Below are positions 33,241-42,617 of a stretch of 64,000 nt of DNA, one piece after another. Origin of the DNA: Hyphomonadaceae bacterium (GTDB taxonomy: Bacteria > Pseudomonadota > Alphaproteobacteria > Caulobacterales > Hyphomonadaceae). Every line of letters starts with the position of its first letter. Within the stretch, counting starts at the first letter, position 1. Below the pieces are notes generated by a model. The model had not been told where the DNA came from. It worked only from the letters and a program-made list of their open reading frames with translations, and searched no databases. Location: NCBI GenBank assembly GCA_022844345.1, contig JALHLU010000003.1, forward strand, positions 124,001 to 188,000, in the 5' to 3' direction. A program made the position numbers and the translations under genes.

Positions 33241-34203
33241 ATGGCCCATGAGTTTCGCTACGTCCAGTCCGGGGACCAGTCCATTCGCGTGGCGGTCGAG
33301 GGGGAAGGCCCTCTGGTCCTGATGGTCCACGGCTTTCCCGAGAGCTGGTATTCCTGGCGGCGCCAGTTGGGACCGGTGGCCGCGGCAGGTTTCACCGCGG
33401 CGGCGATTGACGTGCGCGGATATGGCGGCTCGTCGAAACCCCACCCTGTCGAAGCCTACGACATGGCCAGCTTGATTGCCGACAATCAGGCTGTGGCTGA
33501 CGCGCTGGGCGGCGGCAAGGCGATACTGGTTGGTCACGACTGGGGCGCGCCGATCGTCTGGAACACGGCGTGGGCCGACACCCAGCGCTTCACGGCGGTG
33601 TGCGGCATGTCGATCCCGCACATGGGTCATGGTTCAGCGCCGATGATCGACGTGGCGCGCAAGATGTTCACCGAGAACGGCCTGTTCTTCTACATGGTCT
33701 ATTTCCAGGACGAGGGCGTCGCCGAAGCCGAGTTCGAGGCCGACGTACGCGACACGATCCGGCGCATCTATTTCAACTGGTCGGGCGACGCACCGGACGG
33801 CGGCTGGCCCTTCGGCAAGAAGCATGGCGAGCCTTTCCTGCCGGGCATGGCCGACCCCAAGAAATTCCCCGGCTGGCTGTCGGAGGCCGACATCGACTAT
33901 CTGGTGAAGGAGTTCGAGGGCTCGGGCTTTCGCGGACCGCTGAACCGCTATCGCAATTTCCACCGCGACTTCGCTGCATCGTCCCGCTTCGCCGGCAAGA
34001 AGATCGAGCAGCCTGCCCTGTTCATGGCGGGTGACCGCGACATGGGCATCCGCATGTTCGGGCGCGAGGTCGAGACGCGCATGCGCGATCACTTCGCTGA
34101 CCTGCGCGGTTTCCACATGATCGAAGGCGCTGGCCACTGGAACCAGCAGGAGAAGCCCGAGGAAACGACCCGGCTGCTTCTGGACTGGCTGAAGAGCCTT
34201 TAG
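33241..34203 (+). CDS. Alpha/beta hydrolase, epoxide hydrolase-like
   Basis: LVLMVHGFPESWYSWRRQL...AIDVRGYGGSSKP...AILVGHDWGAPIVWNTAW...GAGHWNQQEKPEE. Confidence 0.92.
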   Translation: MAHEFRYVQSGDQSIRVAVEGEGPLVLMVHGFPESWYSWRRQLGPVAAAGFTAAAIDVRGYGGSSKPHPVEAYDMASLIADNQAVADALGGGKAILVGHDWGAPIVWNTAWADTQRFTAVCGMSIPHMGHGSAPMIDVARKMFTENGLFFYMVYFQDEGVAEAEFEADVRDTIRRIYFNWSGDAPDGGWPFGKKHGEPFLPGMADPKKFPGWLSEADIDYLVKEFEGSGFRGPLNRYRNFHRDFAASSRFAGKKIEQPALFMAGDRDMGIRMFGREVETRMRDHFADLRGFHMIEGAGHWNQQEKPEETTRLLLDWLKSL

Positions 34204-34228
34204 TGATGGGCGCCTGGGGGACAACCGC

Positions 34229-34657
34229 ATGAGCACTCAGCCGCCGGACGGACTCTTCCCGGTGACCCAGGAAACGGTGCATGCCGTCTTCGACTGGGTC
34301 TACGCGCCCTGGATCAAGGAGATGGGCCTCACTGATTTCGTCGTGCGCGAGGGCTTCTGCTCTATGCGCCTACCGCTCGACGACCAGCTGAAATTCTTCT
34401 CAGGCGCTGTCTGCGGTCAGGCGCTGATGGCCGCGGTCGACACGGTTGCCTCAATGGCCGTCGCCACCTCCCCGCGTCTCGGCAAGGGCACAGTCTATCA
34501 GCACACCCACTTCCTTCGCCCCGCCGCCAATGACGACTTCATGATCGAGGCCACCGTCCGCCGCTTCGGCAAGACCAGCGCTTATGTCGACTGCAGCGTC
34601 ACCTTCGCCAGATCGGGTGAACTCGTCGCCCACGGTGTCCTTGAATTTGCATTCTGA
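34229..34657 (+). CDS. PaaI-like thioesterase (hotdog fold)
   Basis: FFSGAVCGQALMAAVDTVASMAVATSP...GTVYQHTHFLRPAANDDFMIEATVRRFGKTSAYVDCSV. Confidence 0.85.
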   Translation: MSTQPPDGLFPVTQETVHAVFDWVYAPWIKEMGLTDFVVREGFCSMRLPLDDQLKFFSGAVCGQALMAAVDTVASMAVATSPRLGKGTVYQHTHFLRPAANDDFMIEATVRRFGKTSAYVDCSVTFARSGELVAHGVLEFAF

Positions 34658-34689
34658 TCGCCACCACCTGGCGACAAGGGAGTTCCATC

Positions 34690-35469
34690 ATGACCAACCT
34701 CGCAGGCCGCATCGCACTGGTTACCGGCGGCGCCCGCGGCCTTGGGGCTGCGGCAGCCCGCGCCCTCGCCCAAGCAGGCGCGAAAGTCGTGATCACGGAC
34801 ATCGGGGACGGATCAGAAACAGCCGCCGCCATTGGCGGGGCCTACCTCAAGCATGACGTCACCAGCGAGACTGAATGGGAGGCAGCCATCGCCTTCGCGA
34901 AGTCCACCTATGGCGGGCTCGACATTCTGGTGAACAATGCCGGCATACACTTTGCGCGCCCCATCGCCATGACCACGCTCGAAGATTTTCAGCGCATGCA
35001 GGCAGTGAATGTGGATGGCGTTTTCCTAGGCCTCAAGCATGGTATTCCTGCGATCGCCGAGCGCGCGCAGCAGTGGGACGGCGGCGGCGCCATCGTGAAC
35101 ATCTCGTCTGTCGCGGGGCTCGTCGGCACGGCCAACCATATCGCCTACAACGCCTCCAAGGGCGCCGTGCGGCTGATGACCAAGAGCGCGGCCCTCGAAT
35201 GCGCTGAACTCAAGCTCAAGATCCGCGTCAACTCCGTCCACCCCGGCGTCATCGATACCCAGATGGCAGCCAGCGCATGGGCCATGTCCTCGAAGGTGCG
35301 CGGCAACGACGAGGCCGCCGAACGGGCGCGCGCAGCCAGGTTTCACCCCCTGGGCCGCATCGGCCGCGACACCGATGTCGCTAATGCGGTGTTGTTCCTT
35401 GCCTCCGACGCCGCCGCGTTCATGACGGGCTCGGAAGTTGTGGTCGATGGAGGAATGACCGCAGCCTGA
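34690..35469 (+). CDS. SDR family oxidoreductase
   Basis: GRIALVTGGARGLGAAAARALAQAGAKVVITDI...LDILVNNAGIHFARP...AYNASKGAVRLMTKSAALE...VVDGGMTAA. Confidence 0.93.
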   Translation: MTNLAGRIALVTGGARGLGAAAARALAQAGAKVVITDIGDGSETAAAIGGAYLKHDVTSETEWEAAIAFAKSTYGGLDILVNNAGIHFARPIAMTTLEDFQRMQAVNVDGVFLGLKHGIPAIAERAQQWDGGGAIVNISSVAGLVGTANHIAYNASKGAVRLMTKSAALECAELKLKIRVNSVHPGVIDTQMAASAWAMSSKVRGNDEAAERARAARFHPLGRIGRDTDVANAVLFLASDAAAFMTGSEVVVDGGMTAA

Positions 35470-35676
35470 GCACACCCGTGCATGGTTGCCTCGTGCGTTC
35501 GCCAACCGGGACAATCCGCCCGGTCCGGCGGCCATTGCGAGTCTTGCAGACGATCGTCCGAATCCCCCGATGCCTAACGAGACCTGAATCGAATACCTAC
35601 CAGTTTGGCGATCGAGACAAGCGTGACCTTAACCTTGTTCCCTTAGACATAGTGAATGTCTGAGGGGAGAGGCCAT

Positions 35677-36561
35677 ATGTCAGCGCGAAATCAGCAGCCG
35701 ACTTTCCTGATAGCAGATTCCGATCCGCATTCGCGTAACCTGCTCGCGGAAGTCCTTCGCGCCGCCAACTATTTCATGATCACGACCGTTCGTGACGGCA
35801 AGGAACTGCTCGAGCGTACAGCCGACATGCACCCGCGTGTCGTGATCACAGCGTCCCGGATCCCTGGCCTTTCTGGACTCGAATACACCCGCATGATCCG
35901 TGCCGGCTACATGGAAGTCTCGCGCCAGACCTCTATCATCGTGATGACCGACACGCCGACCAAGGCCTTCCTCGATGCGGCCCAGCAGAGCGGCGTCGAT
36001 GAAATGCTCGCCCGCCCCTTCTCGTCTCAGGCTGTGCTCGTCCGCGTGAAGTCGGTCCTGGAACGCCCGCGGGAATTCATCGACTGCGCCGTCTATGTCG
36101 GCCCGTGCCGCCGCCGTCGCATGATCGATGAATACACCGGCCCGTTGCGCCGCTTCGTGGACCCGATCGGGGACGACGCCGGGACGATGGCGCCATGGGA
36201 ACAGGAACCGAATCGCGCCGCCGTCCGCGGCTGCGTGAAAAGGATCAGCGAACTTTCGCTCGGCCTGACGGCCGGCGACCGCCGCAAGCTGCGTGAGGTT
36301 TTCTTCGCGGTGAAGGAAACCGAACTCAAGGCTGACGAGTTCAAAGACCAGCTAATGGGCGACGCCGCCCGCTCGCTCGGCCGCTACATCGCAGCCATCG
36401 GCGCCAACGGGACGCCAGATCCAGAGGTGCTAACCACCCACATCGACGCGATGCATACCCTAGGCGTCCTGACCAGCGAGCATCACGACGAGCGCGAAAA
36501 CCTGATTGCTGGCCTGAAAAAAGTTGTCGACAAGAGGCTGGGCCGCTCCAACGCAGCTTGA
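35677..36561 (+). CDS. Response-regulator-like protein with degenerate receiver domain and unknown C-terminal domain
   Basis: FLIADSDPHSRNLLAEVLRAANYFMITTVRDGKELLE...PRVVITASRIPGLSGLEYTRMIRAG...ARPFSSQAVLVRVKSVLERPR. Confidence 0.8.
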   Translation: MSARNQQPTFLIADSDPHSRNLLAEVLRAANYFMITTVRDGKELLERTADMHPRVVITASRIPGLSGLEYTRMIRAGYMEVSRQTSIIVMTDTPTKAFLDAAQQSGVDEMLARPFSSQAVLVRVKSVLERPREFIDCAVYVGPCRRRRMIDEYTGPLRRFVDPIGDDAGTMAPWEQEPNRAAVRGCVKRISELSLGLTAGDRRKLREVFFAVKETELKADEFKDQLMGDAARSLGRYIAAIGANGTPDPEVLTTHIDAMHTLGVLTSEHHDERENLIAGLKKVVDKRLGRSNAA

Positions 36562-36724
36562 TACCCCGGGTCCAAGCGGGGCGCCTGCGCGAAATTTGCC
36601 CCATCCACCGGCAATTCTGCGAGGGCCACAACCGCGCCATTGACGCCCGCCCTACGCCAAGGGCAGATGGCGCAACGTCTGGTTCCGCCGGGAGGCGCGG
36701 CCAGCTGGACAAGTCGATCGATCC

Positions 36725-36936
36725 CCGCGGGAGAGAGCAGCCAGGCCTTGGACTTATGGCTGCCGCCGAAGGCGCAACCGCCCCGGAAACGCTCAGGCAA
36801 AAGGGCCGCGAAGATCACGACAACGCTGGAAAGCGCCAGGCTCATTCTGTTTGTGAGTGGCTGGCCGCCGACGGAGTAAGCGCCTGCCCTGTCAAAGGGT
36901 TGTGACGTGAATCTCTCAGGCATATCCGACAGCGGG
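36725..36936 (+). promoter_or_regulatory. Tandem glycine riboswitch upstream of gcvT
   Basis: Aptamer 1 ~36725-36811 (gcgggagagagcag...gccgccgaaggcgcaaccgc..cggaaacgctcaggcaaaagggccgcg); aptamer 2 ~36822-36936 (ctggccgccgacggagtaagc...aatctctcaggcatatccgacagcg), P1 CGCTG/CAGCG. Confidence 0.9.
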
Positions 36937-36980
36937 GGCGCAGATCGCATTCGCGATGCTGCGCAGCTGTCGGAGTGGTC

Positions 36981-38141
36981 ATGTCTGAATCATCGAATGC
37001 GCCCCTGAAAACCACGCCGCTCCATGGGCTGCACACGCGGCTTGGCGCACGCATGGCGGAATTCGGCGGCTATGACATGCCGATCCAGTACGCCGACGGC
37101 ATCATGGCCGAGCACAACTGGACCCGCACCAGCGCCGGCCTGTTCGACGTCTCGCACATGGGGCCAAGCTTTCTGGCGCTGCCCGAGCTGGGCGGCGGAG
37201 ATGAAGCGCATCGTAAGGTCTCCGCGCTGGTCGAGAAGCTGGTTCCGTCCGACATTGCGGGCCTCGCGCCCGGCAAGGTGCAGCTCACCGTCCTGCTCAA
37301 TGAGAATGGCGGCATCATCGACGACCTGATGATTGGCCGTCCGCCGCGCGAGGATCAGCAGGGCGGGCTTTACGTTGTTGTGAACGCCGGCACCAAAGAG
37401 AACGATTTCGCTCTGATTGCACGCGCCGCGCAGGGCGAAGCCGAACTCTATCGCGCCGACGATCGCGCGCTGATCGCCATCCAGGGACCCAAGGCCGAAG
37501 AGGTGATCGCGGCGATCTTCCCGGACGCCGTCGCCCTCACCTTCATGACGTTCAAACAGATCAAGGACACGCCATTTGGCAATGTGGTCGCCACGCGCTG
37601 CGGCTATACCGGCGAGGACGGCTTTGAAATCCTCGTGGACGCCGAGCACGCCGAAGCATTCGCCAACCGCCTGCTGGAAGACCATCGCGTGAAACCCATC
37701 GGCCTCGGCGCGCGGGATTCGCTGCGCCTGGAAGCGGGCCTCTGCCTCTACGGCCATGATCTCGACGAGACCAAGACGCCCGTTGCAGCCTCTCTGAGCT
37801 GGATGATCTCCAAGGCGCGGCGCGAGCGCGGCGACTTCCCGGGCGCCCAGCGCATCCTGGGTGAGCTGAAAAGCGGCGTGCCCTCCAGGCGCGTGGGCAT
37901 CAAGCCGCTTGGCCGTGCACCCGCTCGCGAGGGCACGGAGATACACAACGATATTGGCGAGACCATCGGCGTGATCACGTCCGGCGGCTTTGGTCCGACA
38001 GTAAACGGGCCGGTGGCGCAGGGCTATGTGGATTCGAGCTACGGCAAGGCCGGCACGCCCGTGAAGCTTCTGGTGCGTGGCAAGTCGCTGGAGGCCGAGG
38101 TCGCCACGCTGCCTTTCGTTCCGGCCAGATACAAACGCTAA
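36981..38141 (+). CDS. gcvT: Glycine cleavage system T protein (aminomethyltransferase)
   Basis: TPLHGLHTRLGARMAEFGGYDMPIQYADGIMAEHNWTRTSAGLFDVSHMG...GYTGEDGFEILV...GLGARDSLRLEAGLCLYGHDLD. Confidence 0.97.
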   Translation: MSESSNAPLKTTPLHGLHTRLGARMAEFGGYDMPIQYADGIMAEHNWTRTSAGLFDVSHMGPSFLALPELGGGDEAHRKVSALVEKLVPSDIAGLAPGKVQLTVLLNENGGIIDDLMIGRPPREDQQGGLYVVVNAGTKENDFALIARAAQGEAELYRADDRALIAIQGPKAEEVIAAIFPDAVALTFMTFKQIKDTPFGNVVATRCGYTGEDGFEILVDAEHAEAFANRLLEDHRVKPIGLGARDSLRLEAGLCLYGHDLDETKTPVAASLSWMISKARRERGDFPGAQRILGELKSGVPSRRVGIKPLGRAPAREGTEIHNDIGETIGVITSGGFGPTVNGPVAQGYVDSSYGKAGTPVKLLVRGKSLEAEVATLPFVPARYKR

Positions 38142-38165
38142 CAGGACTACCGAGAGGGGAATCTC

Positions 38166-38537
38166 ATGACGACCTATTACACCAGCGAGCACGAGTGGAT
38201 CAGCGTCGATGGCGACGTGGGCACCGTGGGCATCACGACTTTCGCCGCCGGGAAGCTGGGCGATGTCGTGTTCGTTGACCTGCCGGACGCGGGCAAGTCG
38301 GTGAAGAAGGATGCTGACATGGCGGTTGTTGAATCTGTGAAAGCTGCCTCGGACGTCTATGCGCCGGTGACCGGCGAGATCCTGGAAGGCAACTCCGCCA
38401 TCGTGGACGCGCCCGCCAAGGTGAACGAAGACCCAGAAGGCGCCGGCTGGTTCGTGAAGATCAGGCTTGCCGACAAGGGCCAGCTTTCCGGCCTGATGGA
38501 CAAGACCGCCTACGACGCATTCTGCGCCACGCAGTGA
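38166..38537 (+). CDS. gcvH: Glycine cleavage system H protein
   Basis: [69 protein letters not shown] (lipoyl Lys in ESVKA). Confidence 0.97.
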   Translation: MTTYYTSEHEWISVDGDVGTVGITTFAAGKLGDVVFVDLPDAGKSVKKDADMAVVESVKAASDVYAPVTGEILEGNSAIVDAPAKVNEDPEGAGWFVKIRLADKGQLSGLMDKTAYDAFCATQ

Positions 38538-38543
38538 CCTGAC

Positions 38544-39179
38544 ATGCACGCCGCGCCCGCCTTCCGCATGGACGACCAGGATGCGATGGCCGCCTTCATC
38601 GAGGCGCGCCTTTTCGCGACGCTTGTCGTTTCCGGCGAAAATGGGCCAGTGGCGGCGCACATCCCGATGATCGTCAACCGCGACGCGGGGGGCGCGCCCG
38701 TCACGCTCGAAGGGCACGTCGCGCGCAACAATCCGCTGGCGGCTGTAGCGGCGCAACCGCTGCGTGCGCTGGCGATCTTCGCGGGCGCAGACGCTTACGT
38801 GACGCCCTCGCTCTATCTGTCGAAGCGCGAGCACGGGAAGGTGGTCCCGACGTGGAACTACATAGCCGTGCATGTGACCGGCGCCGTCGAGACTTTCAAC
38901 GACGCCGGCGCCCTGCTCGCGCAGGTCAACCGCATCACCGACATGATGGAACAGCCCGCCGCCGTTCCATGGAAGGTGAGCGACGCGCCGGATGACTATG
39001 TCGCGAAGATGCTGAACGCCATTACCGGCGTGCGCCTGAAGGTCGACGCCATCGAGGGCATCCGCAAACTCTCGCAGAACAGATCCGAAGCCGACCGCAC
39101 CAGCGTACTCAATGGCTTCACGCATTCGAACGACCCCGCCGCGAGGCAACTCGCAGCCGAGATGATCAAGGAAGCATAG
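38544..39179 (+). CDS. PaiB-like FMN-binding protein / transcriptional regulator
   Basis: LFATLVVSGENGPVAAHIPMIVNRDAGGAPVTLEGHVARNNPLA...LAIFAGADAYVTPSLYLSKREHGKVVPTWNYIAVHVTG...KLSQNRSEADR. Confidence 0.9.
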   Translation: MHAAPAFRMDDQDAMAAFIEARLFATLVVSGENGPVAAHIPMIVNRDAGGAPVTLEGHVARNNPLAAVAAQPLRALAIFAGADAYVTPSLYLSKREHGKVVPTWNYIAVHVTGAVETFNDAGALLAQVNRITDMMEQPAAVPWKVSDAPDDYVAKMLNAITGVRLKVDAIEGIRKLSQNRSEADRTSVLNGFTHSNDPAARQLAAEMIKEA

Positions 39180-39182
39180 ACC

Positions 39183-40526
39183 ATGCGCTACCTCCCCCTC
39201 ACCGCGGATGACCGCGCGGACATGATGAAGACCATCGGCGCAAAGTCGGTGGACGATTTCTATGGCGATGTGCCCGCCTCGGCGCGGCTGAACGGCCCGG
39301 TGCCCGGCCTGCCAAATTTCCAGGGCGAGCTGGAAGTCGAGCGCCACATGGCGAAGCTGTCGAAGAAGAACCGCGCCGCTTCGGATGGCCCGTTCTTCGT
39401 CGGCTGCGGCGCCTACAAGCACCACATCCCCGCCAGCGTGGATCACATCATCCAGCGCTCCGAATTCCTCACCACCTACACGCCCTACCAGCCCGAAATC
39501 GCGCAGGGCACGCTGCAGACCATGTTCGAATTCCAGACGCAGGTGGCCGCCCTCACCGGCATGGAAGTCGCCAACGCTTCCATGTATGACGGCTCGACCG
39601 CCTGCGCCGAAGCCGCCGTGATGGCCTGCCGCGTGACGAAGCGGAACACTGTCGTGCTCTCTGGCGGCCTCCACCCGCACTATGCCGACACAACGCGCAC
39701 GCTTTGCGAAGCGGCCGGCATCAAGGTGATCCAGCTTGCGCCCGCCATTGATGGCGAACTGGAGCTGTCGAAGGCGGTCGACGACACAGTGGCCTGCGTC
39801 ATCGGCCAGACGCCCAACGTGTTCGGCACCGTGACGGATCTGACGCCCGTGGGAGACGCCGCCCACGCCAAGGGCGCGCTGCTGGTGACGGTGTTCACAG
39901 AGATCGTCTCGCTCGGCCTGATGAAGACGCCGGGCGAAATGGGCGCGGACATCGCGGTTGGCGAAGGCCAGTCGATCGGCGTGCCGCTCGGCTTTGGCGG
40001 GCCGTATGTCGGCCTGTTCACCTGCAAGTCGAAATTCATGCGCCAGATGCCGGGCCGCCTGTGCGGCGAGACGGTGGACGCAGACGGTAAGCGCGGCTTC
40101 GTGCTGACGCTCTCAACGCGCGAGCAGCACATCCGCCGCGACAAGGCGACATCCAACATCTGCACCAACAGCGGCCTCTGCATGCTGGCCTTCACCGCGC
40201 ACATGACGCTGCTGGGCGACAAGGGACTGACGCAGCTTGCCACGCTGAACCACGAAGCCGCATGCGACCTCGCCGATGCGCTGGATGGCGTGAAGGGCGT
40301 CAAAGTTCTAACTTCGCGCTACTTCAACGAGATCGCGTTCGAGACATCGAAACCTGCCGACCAGGTTCTCGCCGCCCTCGAAAAGCACGACGTCATCGGC
40401 GGCGTTCGCGCCTCGCGCCTGTTCCCCGGCGCCGGGATGGACAACGTCATCGTCGCTGCAGCCACCGAGTGTGCGACGGCCGAAGATATCGCCGCTTACG
40501 CCCAAGCCATCGCGAAGGTGCTCTAA
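39183..40526 (+). CDS. gcvPA: Glycine dehydrogenase (decarboxylating) subunit 1
   Basis: [31 protein letters not shown]...[65 protein letters not shown]. Confidence 0.97.
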   Translation: MRYLPLTADDRADMMKTIGAKSVDDFYGDVPASARLNGPVPGLPNFQGELEVERHMAKLSKKNRAASDGPFFVGCGAYKHHIPASVDHIIQRSEFLTTYTPYQPEIAQGTLQTMFEFQTQVAALTGMEVANASMYDGSTACAEAAVMACRVTKRNTVVLSGGLHPHYADTTRTLCEAAGIKVIQLAPAIDGELELSKAVDDTVACVIGQTPNVFGTVTDLTPVGDAAHAKGALLVTVFTEIVSLGLMKTPGEMGADIAVGEGQSIGVPLGFGGPYVGLFTCKSKFMRQMPGRLCGETVDADGKRGFVLTLSTREQHIRRDKATSNICTNSGLCMLAFTAHMTLLGDKGLTQLATLNHEAACDLADALDGVKGVKVLTSRYFNEIAFETSKPADQVLAALEKHDVIGGVRASRLFPGAGMDNVIVAAATECATAEDIAAYAQAIAKVL

Positions 40527-40906
40527 TGAAGCATGATGCTGTCTATTGCTCCACCAAAGTCACCGAGATTGGTCGGTCGGTGCTTACGTTGGTTAGCGCA
40601 CGCGATTTGAAGATGCAGTCAAAAATCCTCTGCATGTTGGCGCGCATGCCTCTCTGCGAAGTCTATCTGGGTCGACTTGGATTCGAACTGCCGCGTCCCA
40701 CCTGGATCGCTGCCAAGCAGCTAGATTTGGGACGCATCGCTAGAGAAGAGGCCGAGTATCGCGAACTCGAACCGGTCTACCGAATGGCTCCTCAGCACAA
40801 AGTTGCAGCAGTGGAAGACCTCGTGATCTGGTGGTCCCAGGCGCTGGGAATTGCGGGCCAAGTCATTGGTGTTGAATTGGGCTTAACTGGAAAGAAAGCG
40901 GCATGA
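40526..40906 (+). CDS. Hypothetical protein embedded between gcvPA and gcvPB
   Basis: [86 protein letters not shown]...; TAATG overlap with gcvPA stop and ATGA overlap with gcvPB start. Confidence 0.75.
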   Translation: MKHDAVYCSTKVTEIGRSVLTLVSARDLKMQSKILCMLARMPLCEVYLGRLGFELPRPTWIAAKQLDLGRIAREEAEYRELEPVYRMAPQHKVAAVEDLVIWWSQALGIAGQVIGVELGLTGKKAA

Positions 40907-42474
40907 CCATGAACTCCACTGGCCGCCCCACCTCCATCACCGCGAACGGCGGCGCGGGCACAGACATGACCGTCTCTGGCTCGAAGGGCCTGCTGCAGGC
41001 TGAAGGCCTGATCTTCGAGATCGGCTCGACGGATAAGACCGGCGTTGACCTTCCCAAGCCGAAGGGCGCAAAGAGCCGTCTCGGCGGGGTCACGCGCTCG
41101 ACGTCGTCTGGCCTGCCCGGTCTCACCGAACCGGAAGCCGTGCGTCACTATGTGCGGCTGTCGCAGCGCAACTACGCCATCGATCTTGGCCTGTTCCCGC
41201 TCGGTTCATGCACGATGAAGCATAATCCGCGCCTGAATGAGAAAGTCGCGCGCCTGCCCGGCTTTGCCGATGTGCATCCGATGCAGCCGCAGTCCACCGT
41301 GCAGGGCGCGCTGGAAGTGATCGAGGAACTGGCCGACTGGCTGATGAAGCTCACCAACATGCCCGCCGTCGCGATGACGCCGAAGGCCGGCGCCCATGGC
41401 GAACTCGCCGGTATGCTGGCCATCCGCGCCGCCCTGATTGCGCGCGGCGAAGGCGAGAAGCGCAAGCGCGTGCTCGTGCCTGTCTCTGCCCACGGCACCA
41501 ACCCGGCAACAGCCGCGCAATGCGGCTTCATCATCGACGAGATCAACGCCGCCCCCGATGGCCGCGTGGACCTGGAAGACCTCAAATCCAAGCTGGTCGA
41601 TTCATCTGACGTCGCCGGCATCATGCTGACCAACCCCAACACGTGCGGCCTGTTCGAGCGCGATATCAAGGAAATCGCCGACATCATCCACGCGGCCGGC
41701 GGATACTTCTATTGCGACGGGGCCAACTTCAACGCCATCGTCGGCCGCGTCCGCCCCGGCGATCTCGGCGTCGATGCGATGCACATCAACCTCCACAAGA
41801 CCTTCTCCACGCCCCATGGCGGCGGCGGCCCCGGCTCTGGCCCGACCGTCCTCTCGGCCGCGCTGGCGCCTTATGCGCCCGTGCCCTTCATCACGAAGAC
41901 GGCCGACGGCCTGCGCTTCGTCGAACATCATGACGAGGCGCCCAACTCGTTCGGCCGCATGTGCGCCTTCCATGGCCAGATGGGCATGTTCACCCGCGCC
42001 CTCGCCTATATCCTCAGCCACGGCGCCGACGGGCTGAAGCAGGTGGCCGAAGACGCGGTGCTGAACGCCAACTACATCCTTGCCCGCCTGAAGCCGCTGA
42101 TGTCTCCGGCGTTCGAAGGATACTGCATGCACGAGGCGCTGTTCTCGGATGCGTTCCTGAAAGACACGGGCGTCGAAACCATCGACATCGCGAAGGGCCT
42201 CATCGACGAGGGCTACCACCCGATGACGATGTACTTCCCCCTCGTGGTCCACGGTGCGATGCTGATCGAGCCGACCGAGACGGAGTCGAAAGCCGAACTA
42301 GACCGCTTCTGCGACGCCCTCGCCTCCATCGCGCGCCGCGCGGTGCAGAAGGACCCGTCGCTGAAGACCGCGCCACACCTGGCTCCGGCCCGCCGCCTCG
42401 ACGAGACACGCGCAGCCCGCTCGCCGCGCCTCAAATGGACGCCGGAAACGCCGACGATGAAGGCTGCGGAGTAG
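40903..42474 (+). CDS. gcvPB: Glycine dehydrogenase (decarboxylating) subunit 2
   Basis: NYAIDLGLFPLGSCTMKHNPRLNEKVARLPGFADVHPMQP...NPNTCGLFERDIKEIADIIHAAGGYFYCDGANFNAIVG...DAMHINLHKTFSTPHGGGGPGSGP. Confidence 0.97.
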   Translation: MTMNSTGRPTSITANGGAGTDMTVSGSKGLLQAEGLIFEIGSTDKTGVDLPKPKGAKSRLGGVTRSTSSGLPGLTEPEAVRHYVRLSQRNYAIDLGLFPLGSCTMKHNPRLNEKVARLPGFADVHPMQPQSTVQGALEVIEELADWLMKLTNMPAVAMTPKAGAHGELAGMLAIRAALIARGEGEKRKRVLVPVSAHGTNPATAAQCGFIIDEINAAPDGRVDLEDLKSKLVDSSDVAGIMLTNPNTCGLFERDIKEIADIIHAAGGYFYCDGANFNAIVGRVRPGDLGVDAMHINLHKTFSTPHGGGGPGSGPTVLSAALAPYAPVPFITKTADGLRFVEHHDEAPNSFGRMCAFHGQMGMFTRALAYILSHGADGLKQVAEDAVLNANYILARLKPLMSPAFEGYCMHEALFSDAFLKDTGVETIDIAKGLIDEGYHPMTMYFPLVVHGAMLIEPTETESKAELDRFCDALASIARRAVQKDPSLKTAPHLAPARRLDETRAARSPRLKWTPETPTMKAAE

Positions 42475-42493
42475 TGCTGGCGCCGTGAGCACG

Positions 42494-42598
42494 GCCTCGT
42501 CCTTCGACAGGCTCAGGATGAGGCCTTACCAGCCTGTTGCCCACGGAGCGAAGGCGTTCGCGAGAGCGCCTCATCCTGAGCCTGTCGAAGGACGAGGC
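42494..42598. repeat. Long REP-like inverted repeat (31-bp perfect arms)
   Basis: GCCTCGTCCTTCGACAGGCTCAGGATGAGGC at 42494-42524 and exact reverse complement at 42568-42598. Confidence 0.95.
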
Positions 42599-42617
42599 GC
42601 GGGCTTGTGATCGCCGA

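Noticed and set aside
36990-39866. 958-aa minus-strand ORF
   Set aside because: Antisense to gcvT, gcvH, the PaiB-like gene and gcvPA; His/Arg/Gly/Val-rich composition typical of GC-driven shadow ORFs.
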